Below are positions 53,349-64,000 of a DNA stretch of 64,000 nt, piece by piece. Where the stretch lies: positions 22,689,901 to 22,753,900 of the forward strand of contig JAPTYO010000013.1 of NCBI GenBank assembly GCA_036873135.1. Direction: 5' to 3'. A program made the position numbers and the translations under genes. This stretch comes from Clarkia xantiana subsp. parviflora. Taxonomy: Eukaryota > Streptophyta > Magnoliopsida > Myrtales > Onagraceae. Position 1 is the stretch's first letter. Each line of letters opens with the position of its first letter. Under the pieces are notes generated by a model, which saw only the letters and a list, made by a program, of their open reading frames with translations, had not been told where the DNA came from and made no database searches.

Positions 53349-56300
53349 ATGTCAAGCTCTACGAAAGCTTTAGATCCTGCTTTCCAGGGAGTTGGTCAGA
53401 AAGTGTATCCTTAAGATCGAGAAGTTGATTCATTGTAGCTTTTGTTGGGCACCTTAATTGATATGATTCCTTTGCTTTCTTAAGCATGTTCTTAGGCCTT
53501 GATCCGATAAAGAAAAATTGGATGATTTTAGAGTTTCATGTATATCTGCCACTTTTGCACATGTTACCTTAACATCTCAAAGTGGAACTGAAATATGGCG
53601 AATTGAGAATTTTCAGCCAGTTCCGCTACCAAAGTCGGACTATGGAAAGTTCTACACCGGAGATTCTTACATTGTGCTGCAGGTATGGCCGGTTTTTATC
53701 CCTTTTCTAGTCATTGAAACTTTGTTTTATGTATCTACTATTGTGTAACCGAACAAAATAGAGACTTGATATCTTTTAAGTTCCACGCCCTTACTCACCC
53801 TACTTTTGATAGACAACAACTGGCAAGGGAGGAGGTGGCTTCTTGTATGACATACACTTCTGGCTTGGCAAAGACACAAGTCAGGTAAATGCAGGATATT
53901 CGTTAATACAGAAACCTTGCTTAGTAAATTTTTTCTTTTTCCTTTTGGAGAATTTGTTTCAAATGATTCTGTATATAGGATGAAGCTGGAACGGCTGCCA
54001 TCAAAACTGTTGAACTTGATGCGTCCCTTGGAGGGCGTGCGATCCAGCATAGAGAACTTCAAGGACATGAATCTGATAAATTCTTATCCTATTTCAAACC
54101 ATGTATTGTACCCTTAGAAGGAGGTGTGGCATCTGGATTCAAAAAACCTGAGGAAGAAGAATTTGAAACACGTTTATATATCTGCAAAGGAAAGAGAGTT
54201 GTTAGATTGAACCAGGTCCGTCTCAAATGAGCTTGATCAATCAATGGGTAAATAAATGTTCTATTAAGTATTAACGAATAAATATTATTTTTGTTTATCT
54301 ATTTGGACAGGTCCCGTTTTCTCGATCTTCACTGAATCACGATGATGTATTTATCTTGGATACTCAGAATAAGATTTATCAATTCAATGGTGCAAACTCA
54401 AACATCCAGGAAAGGGCCAAGGCTTTGGAAGTAATTCAGTTTTTTAAGGAAAAGTATCACGATGGAACCTGTGATGTTGCAATTGTCGGTAATGCCTATG
54501 AATCTTAAATTGATCATTTTATGATTCTTATAATAAGTACTCCTACAAAAGCACGTAATTACCAAACTTTCATTCTTGGTTTTTTCCACTTATAAATGTT
54601 CTTCTGGTTTGTTGCTGTAGATGATGGAAAATTAGATACTGAATCCGATTCAGGCGAGTTCTGGGTACTCTTTGGTGGGTTTGCTCCAATTGGCAGAAAG
54701 GTTGTCTCTGAAGATGATGTTGTCCCTGAAACAACTGATCCTACACTCTATAGGTACTTGTCCTGTTTTGTCTTAATTAGTAAGTTTGTTATCTTAGTTA
54801 TATGCTTATACTTGCTGACCTTGCCACTTGCCATTGTTAGTGGTGTAACACACCAAGTGACTCGCAAATGGAATTTTCCTTATGGGGCCAACTGATTACT
54901 TATTTCAATAAATTTGCCACTTTTTGTAGCATTACTACTAATGGAGAGTTGAAGCTTGTGGAAGGTGAATTATCAAAGAGCATGTTGGAAAACAGCAAGT
55001 GCTACCTTCTGGATTGTGGTGCTGAGATATTTATCTGGGTAGGCAGAGTAACACAAGTGGATGAAAGAAAAGATGCTAGCGAAGCAGCTGAGGTAAACCT
55101 TGTCTTCCTGATTTTCTTGAATCAGAATAGTAGTTTAATACCAGTGTTGAACATATTGACAGGCCTTTATCATTAGCCAAAGCAGACCAAAGGCAACACG
55201 TATTACTAAGGTAATCCAGGGGTATGAATCACATGCATTTAAGTCTAAGTTTGGCTCATGGCCTGTTGGTTCTGCGACTACTGGGGATGATGAAGGAAGA
55301 GGAAAGGTGGCAGGTATTGTTCACCCCTTAGTTCAATATTAAATTGGAAATATTAAATTCTTGAATATAACTGGTTTTTACAGAAAACCAATACAAGAAT
55401 ACCACGCGTCAAGTGGTTTCATTTTTTTATAAAACCCTAAAGGAATTGATGAACCGTAAACGTAAAGGCACATGTGGCCGAATCCTATTGACTTGATGTA
55501 GACTAGCATCTCACCCAAGAAATTTCCCTCACAGTTACATTTAGGAATTAGGAAACTGACCATGTATTGTCAACTGAATGTGGTTTACTTCGTCAGCTTT
55601 ATTGAAGCAACGAGGAGTTGCTGTTAAGGGCATGACAAAAAGTGCTCCTGTAAATGAAGAAGTCCCCCCACCATTATTAGTAGATGGTGGAAAGTTGGAG
55701 GTAATTTTGATTTCTACCTCATACAGAGCTGGGTGATTCACTGAAAAGTCAAACCTCTAAATGACGAATATTATTTTCAGGTTTGGCGGATAAATGACAG
55801 TGCCAAGACTGCATTGCCTAAAGAAGACATTGGAAAGTTCTTCAGTGGAGACTGCTACATAGTTCTCTATACATACCACTCAGCTGAGAAGAAAGACGAC
55901 TACTTTCTGTGTTGGTGGATTGGGAAAGATAGTATTAAGGTAATGATCTCTGTTATGCAATTGATGGATGGGAGATACCTTACAAAGTCAGTTTATGCTG
56001 CGCAATAAGATCTTTCTAGTTAAAAACTGGATTTTTATAATCAGCACCAATATTGCAAAGTGCACCTAGAAGGCTATCATTGACATTTACCTTTTTTACT
56101 TAGTTAATTCTTCCTTTTGAGGCTCTATGTTATTATTATAACCTTTACCATCCATTCATTTCATGATGTTTGCAATACAGGAGGACCAAGACACGGCTGC
56201 TCGGTTGGCTACCACACTGTTCAACTCATTGAAGGGCAGGCCTGTTCAGGTATGTATTAGTTTCCTTCTTTGTAGGAGTTAAGTTAGTTAAATTACTAAC

Positions 56301-59197
56301 AGTCCTTTTATCACAGGGTCGTATATTTCAAGATAAAGAGCCTCCACAGTTCATTGCACTTTTTCAGCCGATGGTGGTCCTTAAGGTAATATAAACCACG
56401 ATCTAAGCCATTCATGATGAAAACGATAACACATTATATATTAAGATCTGAAACTTCTTTCTGATTGGCTAATGCAGGGTGGTCTAAGCTCGGGTTACCA
56501 AAACTTGATTACAGAAAAAGGTTTAACTGATGAAACTTATAGGCAAGAATCCATTGCCCTGTTCAAGATATATGGCTCTTTGGTTCACAACAACATAGCG
56601 AAACAAGTTGATGCGGTATGTGGTCAACTCTTGGTCACCTATTATGCATTTATTTATGACATGTGGAGTTTGAGCCGTTTATGGAAGAAGTTTACTTTTA
56701 AATCAGATGTTTCAAGTCCTACAGTATAAAAGGTTGACTGATTGAATAAAATTTATGTCGATCTCGATCATTGCATTTTCCACATCTGATTCTTGTTTTC
56801 TTTGGGCTAATGTCAACTGCGACTATCATACTCATTTTTTAGGTGGCAACATCCCTAAACTCTTACGAGTGTTTCCTTCTGCAAACTAGTTCTTCATTCT
56901 TCATCTGGCATGGCAACCAAAGCACATTTGAGCTGCAGCAACTTGCTGCTAAAGTCGCTGAATTTTTGAAGGTACAAATTGCATTTTAGAAGGCAAAACT
57001 CCATGAACTGTTATGACCCCTCAAACTCTGGGTGAAAATTCTCTTCGCTGAAAAATCTTCTTCCTCATATTTGGGTTAATTTTTTTTTTCTTTCCCACTC
57101 AAAACAGCCTGGAGTTCCTCTGAAACATGCAAAAGAAGGAACAGAAAGCTCAGCCTTCTGGTCTGCAGTCGGAGGAAAACAAGTCTACAATAGTAAAAAG
57201 CCTACCCAGGATATTGTCAGAGATCCCCATATGTTTGGATACTCATTCAATAAAGGTGACGGTAATTGAATGTTCAGAAATATTTTTATGTGTCTTGTCA
57301 AGAAACTAACGTTGTACTTTTTCATCTGCATGTTTGTATTGCAGGAAAGTTTGAGGTGAGTTATATAACTTAGGGCAACAATTTTCATACCGCCGTCGGC
57401 TTAGCTTCTAAGTTACGACCCATATTCTTCTTTTCAGGTCGATGAAATATACAATTTCTCTCAAGATGATCTGCTTACCGAAGATGTCTTGATTCTCGAC
57501 ACACGTGCAGAAGTGTTTGTTTGGGTTGGACAGTGTGTAGACACCAAAGAAAAGCAAACTGCTTTTGAAATTGGTCAGGTACTGCTTGATACATACATGC
57601 CCACATCATTTCGAATTTATATGTTCTAAGTTGTAGTTTTATTCACCATTTATTATTTTTACAGAATTACATAAACTTGGCTTCTGCTCTAGAGAATTTG
57701 CCTCTAAATGTACCGCTCTACAAAGTCACTGAAGGACATGAGCCGTGCTTCTTTACAACATTCTTTTCATGGGATTCTGCAAAAGCCTCAGTACGTTCCA
57801 CAGTGATGTATCTACAATATTTATTTAGATATTTATATTGTCAGTATCATGATCAATTAATTACATCGCAGGCTTTTGGGAATTCTTTCCAGAAAAAGGT
57901 TGCATTTCTCCTCGGAACCCATTTAGTTGAGGTTAACACGGAACTGACCCTTCTCAGTGATCTTTGATTCAATTATATACAAATAAATAATGTCACTTCA
58001 CTATCTAGCCTCTTAAGTATGCATCATTTTAAAACCAGGACAAGTCTAGTGGGAATCAAGGAGGAGCAACCCAGAGGGCCTCAGCTTTAGCTGCTCTGAA
58101 TTCTGCATTTAATTCCTCCTCCACAAAATCATCCTCTGCAGTAAGATTTCGTCCTAATGCTGTGATCACCCAACCAAGAGCATGTTTTGTTTTGCCTCGG
58201 TTATCTGTATTCTGCTTTGTATAAATGATCGTGTTCTTAAAGAGCAACTTGATTGCAAAATACATTTCATAGGGGCATTAATTTGAAAACAAACAACTTG
58301 GTGATCACAGAATCTAGTATTTTCGTGGTTTTCTCTGTAGTATATAACAAAAACTTCTATTTACTACTAGGTGAAAAAAAATAGAGATGCACATTGGTGG
58401 ATATGAACTAGTGCATAATAGGTGCAGATGAACTAATTTAGAGATTGTAGGCTATTTCCAAGCCAATATGTCATATTGTTTAGATGCAGAGTTTAATGAA
58501 AGAAAACAATGTGTGTAGGAAAAAAGCGACAGTCCAACCCAAGGAGGAGGACCGAGGCAAAGAGCTGAAGCGTTAGCGGCCCTAAACTCCGCGTTCAATC
58601 AATCATCCACCAAAATGACCTCTTCTCCAAAGATAGGTTCAGCAGGTGATGGATCTCAGAGGGCAGCTGCTGTGGCAGCACTATCTTCGGTTCTCACAGC
58701 AGAGAAGAAAAGAACACCCGACTCATCCCCCACACGATCTGAAAGTGCCTTCTCAGAGTCCAATGAAATGGAGGATGATGCTGCTGAATCCAAACAAGAA
58801 ACAGAGGAGAGTGAGGGTGATGACAGTGGAGGCATCCACACATTCTTCAGCTATGATCAGCTCAAGTCTAAATCCGAGAATCCGGTTACTGGGATTGACT
58901 TCAAAAAGAGAGAGGTTGGTTGGTTTTGTTTTGTTATTTGCATTCAAAACTAATCAGGCTTTGGCTAGAATTAAGTAGATAGACCGATCATATGCAAAGT
59001 TTAGTGGTTTAGACATTGAAAGTGAAAAAAAGTTATTGGTTTTCTATCTCAAACACACTCAACTTTATTATATTTGTTACCAGGCTTATCTATCCGAGGA
59101 GGATTTCCAGGAAGTGCTGGGGATGACGAAGAACGAATTTAAGAAACTGCCAAGGTGGAAGCAAGACATTATCAAGAAGAAAGTCGATCTCTTCTAG
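53349..59197 (+). CDS. villin, actin filament bundling and severing protein (VLN2/VLN3-like)
   Basis: 22 coding exons: 53349-53404, 53583-53682, 53813-53884, 53979-54215, 54311-54488, 54621-54753, 54930-55092, 55163-55313, 55597-55700, 55781-55939, 56181-56249, 56317-56385, 56478-56615, 56843-56971, 57108-57255, 57344-57355, 57438-57578, 57665-57790, 57872-57931, 58039-58140, 58519-58914, 59094-59197. They total 2847 nt (948 residues) with no frame break, and gt/ag borders throughout. Six gelsolin repeats fill about residues 15-730 ([40 protein letters not shown]). A low-complexity linker holds three related QRAxALAAL segments, and the C-terminal headpiece ends KKKVDLF. Villins bind, bundle, cap and sever F-actin under Ca2+ control. 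VLN2 versus VLN3 cannot be settled here. Confidence 0.95.
57344..57355 (+). other. 12-nt villin microexon
   Basis: GAAAGTTTGAG with flanking gcag and gtgagt encodes Gly-Lys-Phe-Glu between NK and VDE. Both neighbours keep frame only if it is included. Confidence 0.8.
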
Positions 59198-59562
59198 GTA
59201 CTACTTACTTGGATCGGAGAAATAAACGAATCAATCGTCTTTTCAGTTGGGCTTTGTTTGCAGAGAAGAGAGTCTTTTTATTCTTTTGTGGCACGAGCTT
59301 TATTATATGTTTTCTTTGGGGGATTGTAGTTTTTTTGTTTTTTTTTAAAGAGACGATTCTTTTATTCTACAGGTGAGTCAGCATAAATATGCATGTCGTC
59401 AATTCGTTATTTATTTTACATTTGATTCTATATATGTAAATTTGTAATGTTACAAATATGACATTAAATGGGTGAAACTTGTGAGTTGATCCCCCGCTGT
59501 TCTTCCACATTGTAAGTGATTTGGTGTGGTTGAGAAAATATATAGTAAGAAAAAAGATTATT
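59198..59562 (+). other. villin 3' UTR and intergenic spacer
   Basis: No gene is seen. An aataaa motif lies near 59220 and AT-rich DNA follows; the polyadenylation site is not determined. Confidence 0.45.
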
Positions 59563-59769
59563 TTTCTCTCCGGTGATAACCAAAACCGCCTCTGGGAGTC
59601 CTATCGCCGGTTATTTCCCTAGGTAATCCAGGGCCGCTCCACCAGCAATACGTCAAGCCATCTGGTGGGTTACCTTTACGTACCTGCTGTGTTAGGGTTT
59701 TCAAATTCAATCCAAATCGTTTTGGCGATTTCTTCTCTACGTAATTTAGGGCATACAAAGTTTGTTGTT

Positions 59770-61219
59770 ATGGAATCTCCAGCGAATCAACCTGACCATG
59801 GTTGTTCCAAACGAGCTCACATTGGGCTTGTGGGGGACGGAATATTCAGGATCTGAACTTGTGGGTAGAATCATTGCCGACAAACCTGTCAAAAACCTAG
59901 CTATCCGTAAGGTATTACAATTGGCATGGGCAAGGTTTAGGGTTTCTTCTTTTGAGGAAATCAATGGGAAAACAATCATGTTCAAGTTTGAACGTCTTGA
60001 TGATACAACTATGGTATTGGATCAGGGACCATCGGCGATTCAGGGGCACTGCCTTAGCCTCAAATACTGGAAACCAAATCAACGCCTAGGTAACATTGAT
60101 TTCCACAAAATCCAAATCTGGATCCAAGTGCACAGTCTCGAAAAAGGAAGGATCAATATGGAGAATGCAAAGACAATCGAATCCTTAATCGAGATTGAAC
60201 CAATAGGTGGAAGTGAGGGTTACGTCCGAGGTTATATCCGAATGAAAGTGGAGATCGATATCTCTAAACCTCTTCTTCCAGGCTTTTGGTGGACGAATGA
60301 TAAGGGAGAGGATCTCTGGGCGGATGTAAAGTACGAACGCCTACCGGACTTTTGCTACGGATGTGGGAAGCTTGGTCACTCCTCAACATACTACAACGCG
60401 GACTTAATCCAGTCAGAGGCAAGGCCGGGCTATCCGATGTATGGCTCTTGGCTCAAGTGTTTACGTCCAAAGAAAAACACGTAGAGCACTATGGGAACCA
60501 AGGATACGGAGACGAGTAATCAATCGGGGGAAGGACTAATGCAATGGAAAAAGCTCATGGAGAGGGCTACAGGAACCCCAGTGCACGCAGAAGAAGGCGT
60601 GTACCAAGAGGGTCAAGAATTGCCTACGGTTCAGAAGACTCAGTTTGATCTCCCTGGGAGTATTCAAAGGATTGGTGCACATATCCAAATCCCTATTATT
60701 ATCACCATGCAACATTCTGAACGTAGTACCCGAGGCCGAACACCACCACAACAGCATGGCGATGTGGATGGTCATGTGGACACCAACCTTTTGATGATGG
60801 CATATCTGCCGGCTCAACCCGTGAATCATGTTGTTGACATTCAAATGATAGAAGAGGAAACCACCGAGCCAATGACCAACACAGAGCCACTGATCGAGGA
60901 AGTAATAGAATACTCATCACCAATAAGTGAAGGTATCATACCCCCGACTCAAACAGGTTTAAGCCCGATCATCAACCGCCTATCGTTGAAGAGGAAAGTT
61001 GGGGAGGACGATGACATTGATTTGGTAGAGCGAAAGAAGGGCAAAGCCCTAGACATTGTGCCTCACACGCATGGAAGAGCTGAAGTGGGACGTGGAAGGG
61101 GAAGGGGACGACCAAGGAGAAGTCGAGGCCGAGGAAGGATACCGGCATCAGCAAGGTTACAACTGACTGAGAATACGGGTTCTGGTAGCTGTCCCGAAAC
61201 AGCTACAGGGGGGCCATGA
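59770..61219 (+). pseudogene. LINE ORF1 (RNA-binding protein)
   Basis: The likely start is MESPANQPDHG at 59770, with a frame change soon after. The main frame (59801-60484) has the plant LINE ORF1 domain (ELTLGLWGTE, KPVKNLAIRKVL, GSEGYVRGYIRMKVEI, PDFCYGCGKLGHSSTYY). The CCHC knuckle has Tyr in place of the last Cys. A TAG at 60482-60484 interrupts; the same frame resumes at 60485 and ends in a basic tail (EVGRGRGRGRPRRSRGRGR). ORF1 binds the LINE RNA. Its stop overlaps the ORF2 start as ATGA (61216-61219). Confidence 0.85.
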
Positions 61220-63648
61220 GTCTACTCTTCTGGAATTGTCAGGGAATTGGGTCCGACCTGACAATTCCCCACATCAAGGATCTGCGAGGAAGGTATAACC
61301 CAACCATTATCTTCCTTATGGAGACAAAAAAAAAAAAAACAGTCAGGAGTTTGTGAGAGGGCGAGGCAAGAAGTTGGAATGCGGAATGCGGTCTATGTAG
61401 ATCCGGAGGGTCGATCTGGCGACCTAGCTCTATGGTGGACGAATGATGTTAGCATTTTTGTTTTGTTTAAATCAAAGAACATTATTGATTGTACTGTCCG
61501 TTGTGAACCAACAAGTGTGTTGTGGTACTTGACGTGTGTGTACGGTAATCCTTTTTTGGATATGCGTATGGAAAATTGGCAAACGATTTTGCTGATGATA
61601 GTTTCATATTCCTGGAATCTAAGCAAACAAACATTCAGACTCTCCAACAGCTTCTTCTGCAGTATGAAGTTCAATCTGGTCAGAAGGTTAATTTCCATAA
61701 ATCCAGCGTTTTATTTAGCCACAATACTCCAGCGTTGCTTCAGGATTCCATGCTTGCCTCTTTGGGAGTCTCTCGAATGCAGGACTCTGATATTTAGCTA
61801 GGGTTACCTGTTAACTGGATCAAACAGAAAACATGGGTGGGTACCTCTCTCTTAGATATAATTTCTAAGCGAGTCCAGGGGTGGATGAGCCATCTCCTTT
61901 CTGCAGCTGGGAAAGAAATCCTTATTAAAGCCACGGCCTCCTCAATTCCTACTTATGTACAGTCTTGTATCAGGCTGCCACAACATTTTCACCAGAAACT
62001 TGAGACTATTTTGAGGAATTTTTGGTGGCAAACCAACTCTGACAGGAGAGGCATGCCATGGATTTCTTGGCACAAGCTTACAATGAGTAAAGCAATGGGT
62101 GGCTTAGGGTTCAAGAATTCAAAAATCCAGAATGATGCTCTCTTGCTCAAGCAGCTTTGGCGTCTATTAACTTCACATGACTCCCTGTGGGCAACTTGCT
62201 TAAGACTGAAATATCTGTCTAAGGAATCTTTCTTCACCTGCAAGTCAAGACCGTATTACAGCTCTGTTTGGAAAACTATCCTAAACATGAGGCCCATTTT
62301 CCTAAAAGGTTTTCGTTGCTTAGTAGGCTCTGGTCGTAAGATCAACTTTTGGACTGACCCTTGGGTGCCTAATCATCCTCAGCTTTCTGTCTGGTCAAGT
62401 TTCCACAATACACCTCCTCCCTGTAGTGTGTCTCAGTTCATGATCCCAGCTTCTTCTTCCTGGAATGTACCCTTACTACTGCAAACACTGCATCCCATAT
62501 TGGTATCTGCTATATTAACCATTAATCTTCCCATCTTTGATGTTGATGACTCTATCCACTGGATGCCTGAATCCTCAGGTAATTATTCAGTTCGTTCTGG
62601 TTATAGGCTTCTATCTACAGAGGATCATAATTTGAAATATGGTTCAACCTCGGCACCCCCTATGATTGCTAGTTTTAATTTCTGAAAGCGTTTATGGTCA
62701 TCCAAACTTCTCCCAAAGGTTAAAATGTTCATTTGGAAGGGGTGTTCTGGGGGTTTGGCTCTGGGCGCTAACCTCCAACGTCGTATCTCCTCATTCAATC
62801 CCTCTTGCCCTCTGTGTGGATCCTCACCAGAAACTTGGAATCACCTCATGTGGACTTGCAGTTTTTCTCAACACATCTGATTCACATCCAGATATGCCTT
62901 GAAAGTGGATGGCCTGCCTATCTCTTCTGTGCAGGAATGGTTAATGTTTGATCTAGATTCAAATCCAATGTTTGGGGATCTACCTTACAAGTGCTTAGTT
63001 ATGTGGTCTATTTGGCTCTTTAGGAATCAGATTGGTTTTGGCTCCCAGCAACCCAGTATCGATACTCTTATGCTTTTTCTTAACCTTCTTAGTAGAGATA
63101 ACGCATTTGTGTTTGATGCCCCAACAGGAATTAACACCACATCAGGGAGACAACTTCCAGGACCTCGATCATCCTTAGCTAGTTGGGGACCTTCTCAGCT
63201 GCCGGTTTTGTGGACACTTTTGACAGATGGAGCCTGTGATGTGGAGGATTGTCTTATCTCAGGGGCAGCTTTGTTGTTTGATGCTGATGATGTTCTTTCT
63301 TTTGTGTCAGCAGAATGCATTTCCAGTTCCTCACCTCTTTTGGCAGAAGCCCTTGCTTGCAGATTGGCCCTCTTGCTTGCATTGCCTTATAGGAGATCTT
63401 CAGTGGTTATCAAAACAGACTCATTGCTGCTTATTCAGGCTTTGAAGGGAGGAATCAATAATCAGGCGGAGCTTTTTAGTGTTATTTCTGATCTTTTGTC
63501 TTTGTGCTCTTGGTTTTCTTCACTAGTTGTTACTAAGGTTTCCAGAAGGCATGTTAGCCAAGCTCATAGAATAGCTAGGTTTGCTTTAAATTCTCGAACT
63601 TCAGGCAGTTGGGAGAAACCTTTCCCTCCACATCTGCCACTTTTGTAA
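61216..63648 (+). pseudogene. LINE ORF2 endonuclease/RT/RNase H, deleted and broken
   Basis: Starts [16 protein letters not shown] (endonuclease N-terminus, with FLMETK). It is shifted at the A-run near 61326, continues as GRSGDLALWWTND and TCVYGNP, then jumps near 61580 directly to RT motif FADDSFIFLES, so the endonuclease end and RT fingers/palm up to the catalytic FADD are lost. Thumb and connection follow to 62685 (GKEILIKATASSIPTYVQS, MGGLGFKNSKIQNDALL), then a zinc-binding stretch (CPLCGSSPETWNHLMWTC), and a C-terminal RNase H (LLTDGACD, LLAEALACRLAL, IKTDSLLLIQAL). An in-frame stop lies near 62880. Confidence 0.85.
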
Positions 63649-63694
63649 GTTTCTTTGATGGTTTAATCTAAGACATGGGTTAACAAAAAAAAAA

Positions 63695-64000
63695 TGTAGT
63701 AATCTAAAACGGATCTCTTATATATGATTTTTCTGCTTCAATTAATTTTAACTTTTTTTTATAAAATTATTTAACGGAATCTACTAAATCAATACAAAAA
63801 TAATTATATCAGTAAAGTATTATAATTAATGTAACATTTATAAAATAATTGACTTAAATTGTTACTAATTGTAAAAGGAGGAAACAATATGGATATATAT
63901 ATATATATATATAATTTTAAAAAAAAACTTTCACCACCAAATAGATGTTAATAGAAAAATAAATGTTACTAAAATAATAATATTGGACATTTTAGAGTTT
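63695..64000. other. AT-rich DNA, no gene
   Basis: Nothing coding was seen. A (TA)n run lies at about 63893-63911. Confidence 0.5.

Larger units (their letters stand above)
59563..63694 (+). mobile_element. plant L1-type LINE, decayed
   Basis: 5' leader, ORF1 (gag-like with zinc knuckle), ORF2 (endonuclease, RT remainder, zinc-binding motif, RNase H), short 3' tail and an A-run at 63685-63694. Possible weak TSD: tatagtaag at the left and tgtagtaat after the A-run. Several stops and shifts and a large deletion in RT mark it as inactive. Confidence 0.85.

Noticed and set aside
59155..59376. Hydrophobic 73-codon frame after villin
   Set aside because: It overlaps the villin stop in another frame and continues into AT-rich 3' sequence; no support.

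Overview
The window is nuclear DNA of a flowering plant, probably a eudicot. This rests on a 22-coding-exon villin gene of the plant VLN2/VLN3 type, Tat-lineage Ty3/gypsy retrotransposons, Helitrons, hAT and Mutator-like elements, and a plant L1-type LINE. No rRNA, tRNA or CRISPR was seen. About 80% of the window is transposon sequence in nested layers. One host gene (about 51.35-59.4 kb) looks intact.

Layout. 1-4332: left-truncated Tat-like element A (minus strand), ending in its 5' LTR. 4333-8032: old repeat debris with a large inverted-repeat element that holds a small hAT-like MITE. 8033-22141: a hAT-like non-autonomous element split by Tat element B (8199-20841, minus strand); B's pol is itself cut by a Helitron (16442-18426). 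22160-23025: a hAT MITE. 23073-46780: a decayed hAT carrying the C-terminal exons of its transposase, split near the stop codon by Tat element D (24422-46338, minus strand). D's 5' LTR is in turn split by Tat element C (35571-45904, plus strand). 46.9-51.03 kb: Helitron ends and two Mutator-like inverted-repeat elements, one with a GC-rich palindromic array. 51.3-59.4 kb: villin gene. 59.56-63.69 kb: decayed LINE.

How the pieces relate. Most boundaries were set by matching LTR termini and target-site duplications (TSDs): B ggatt, C ctccg, D ggatg, hAT MITE attaagta, MULEs ttgtttatt and taataataa, copia-like insert in D agaaa. The insertion order follows: hAT, then D, then C; and hAT-like element, then B, then Helitron.

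Main discovery candidate. Elements A, B and C share LTR termini, primer-binding-site type and leader structure. B and C also share the polypurine tract, the positions of their tandem repeats and an antisense gene. Their coding content is complementary. B has protease-RT-RNase H-integrase but has lost the gag core by an in-frame join. A and C have gag and protease but no RT, RNase H or integrase; after the protease they carry a second, diverged gag-like module with its own zinc-knuckle-like motif. This suggests a split, trans-complementing retrotransposon family. The copies here are mutated, so activity cannot be claimed from this window. D is a separate Tat family with gag-pol and an antisense gene, and serves as a full-content comparison.
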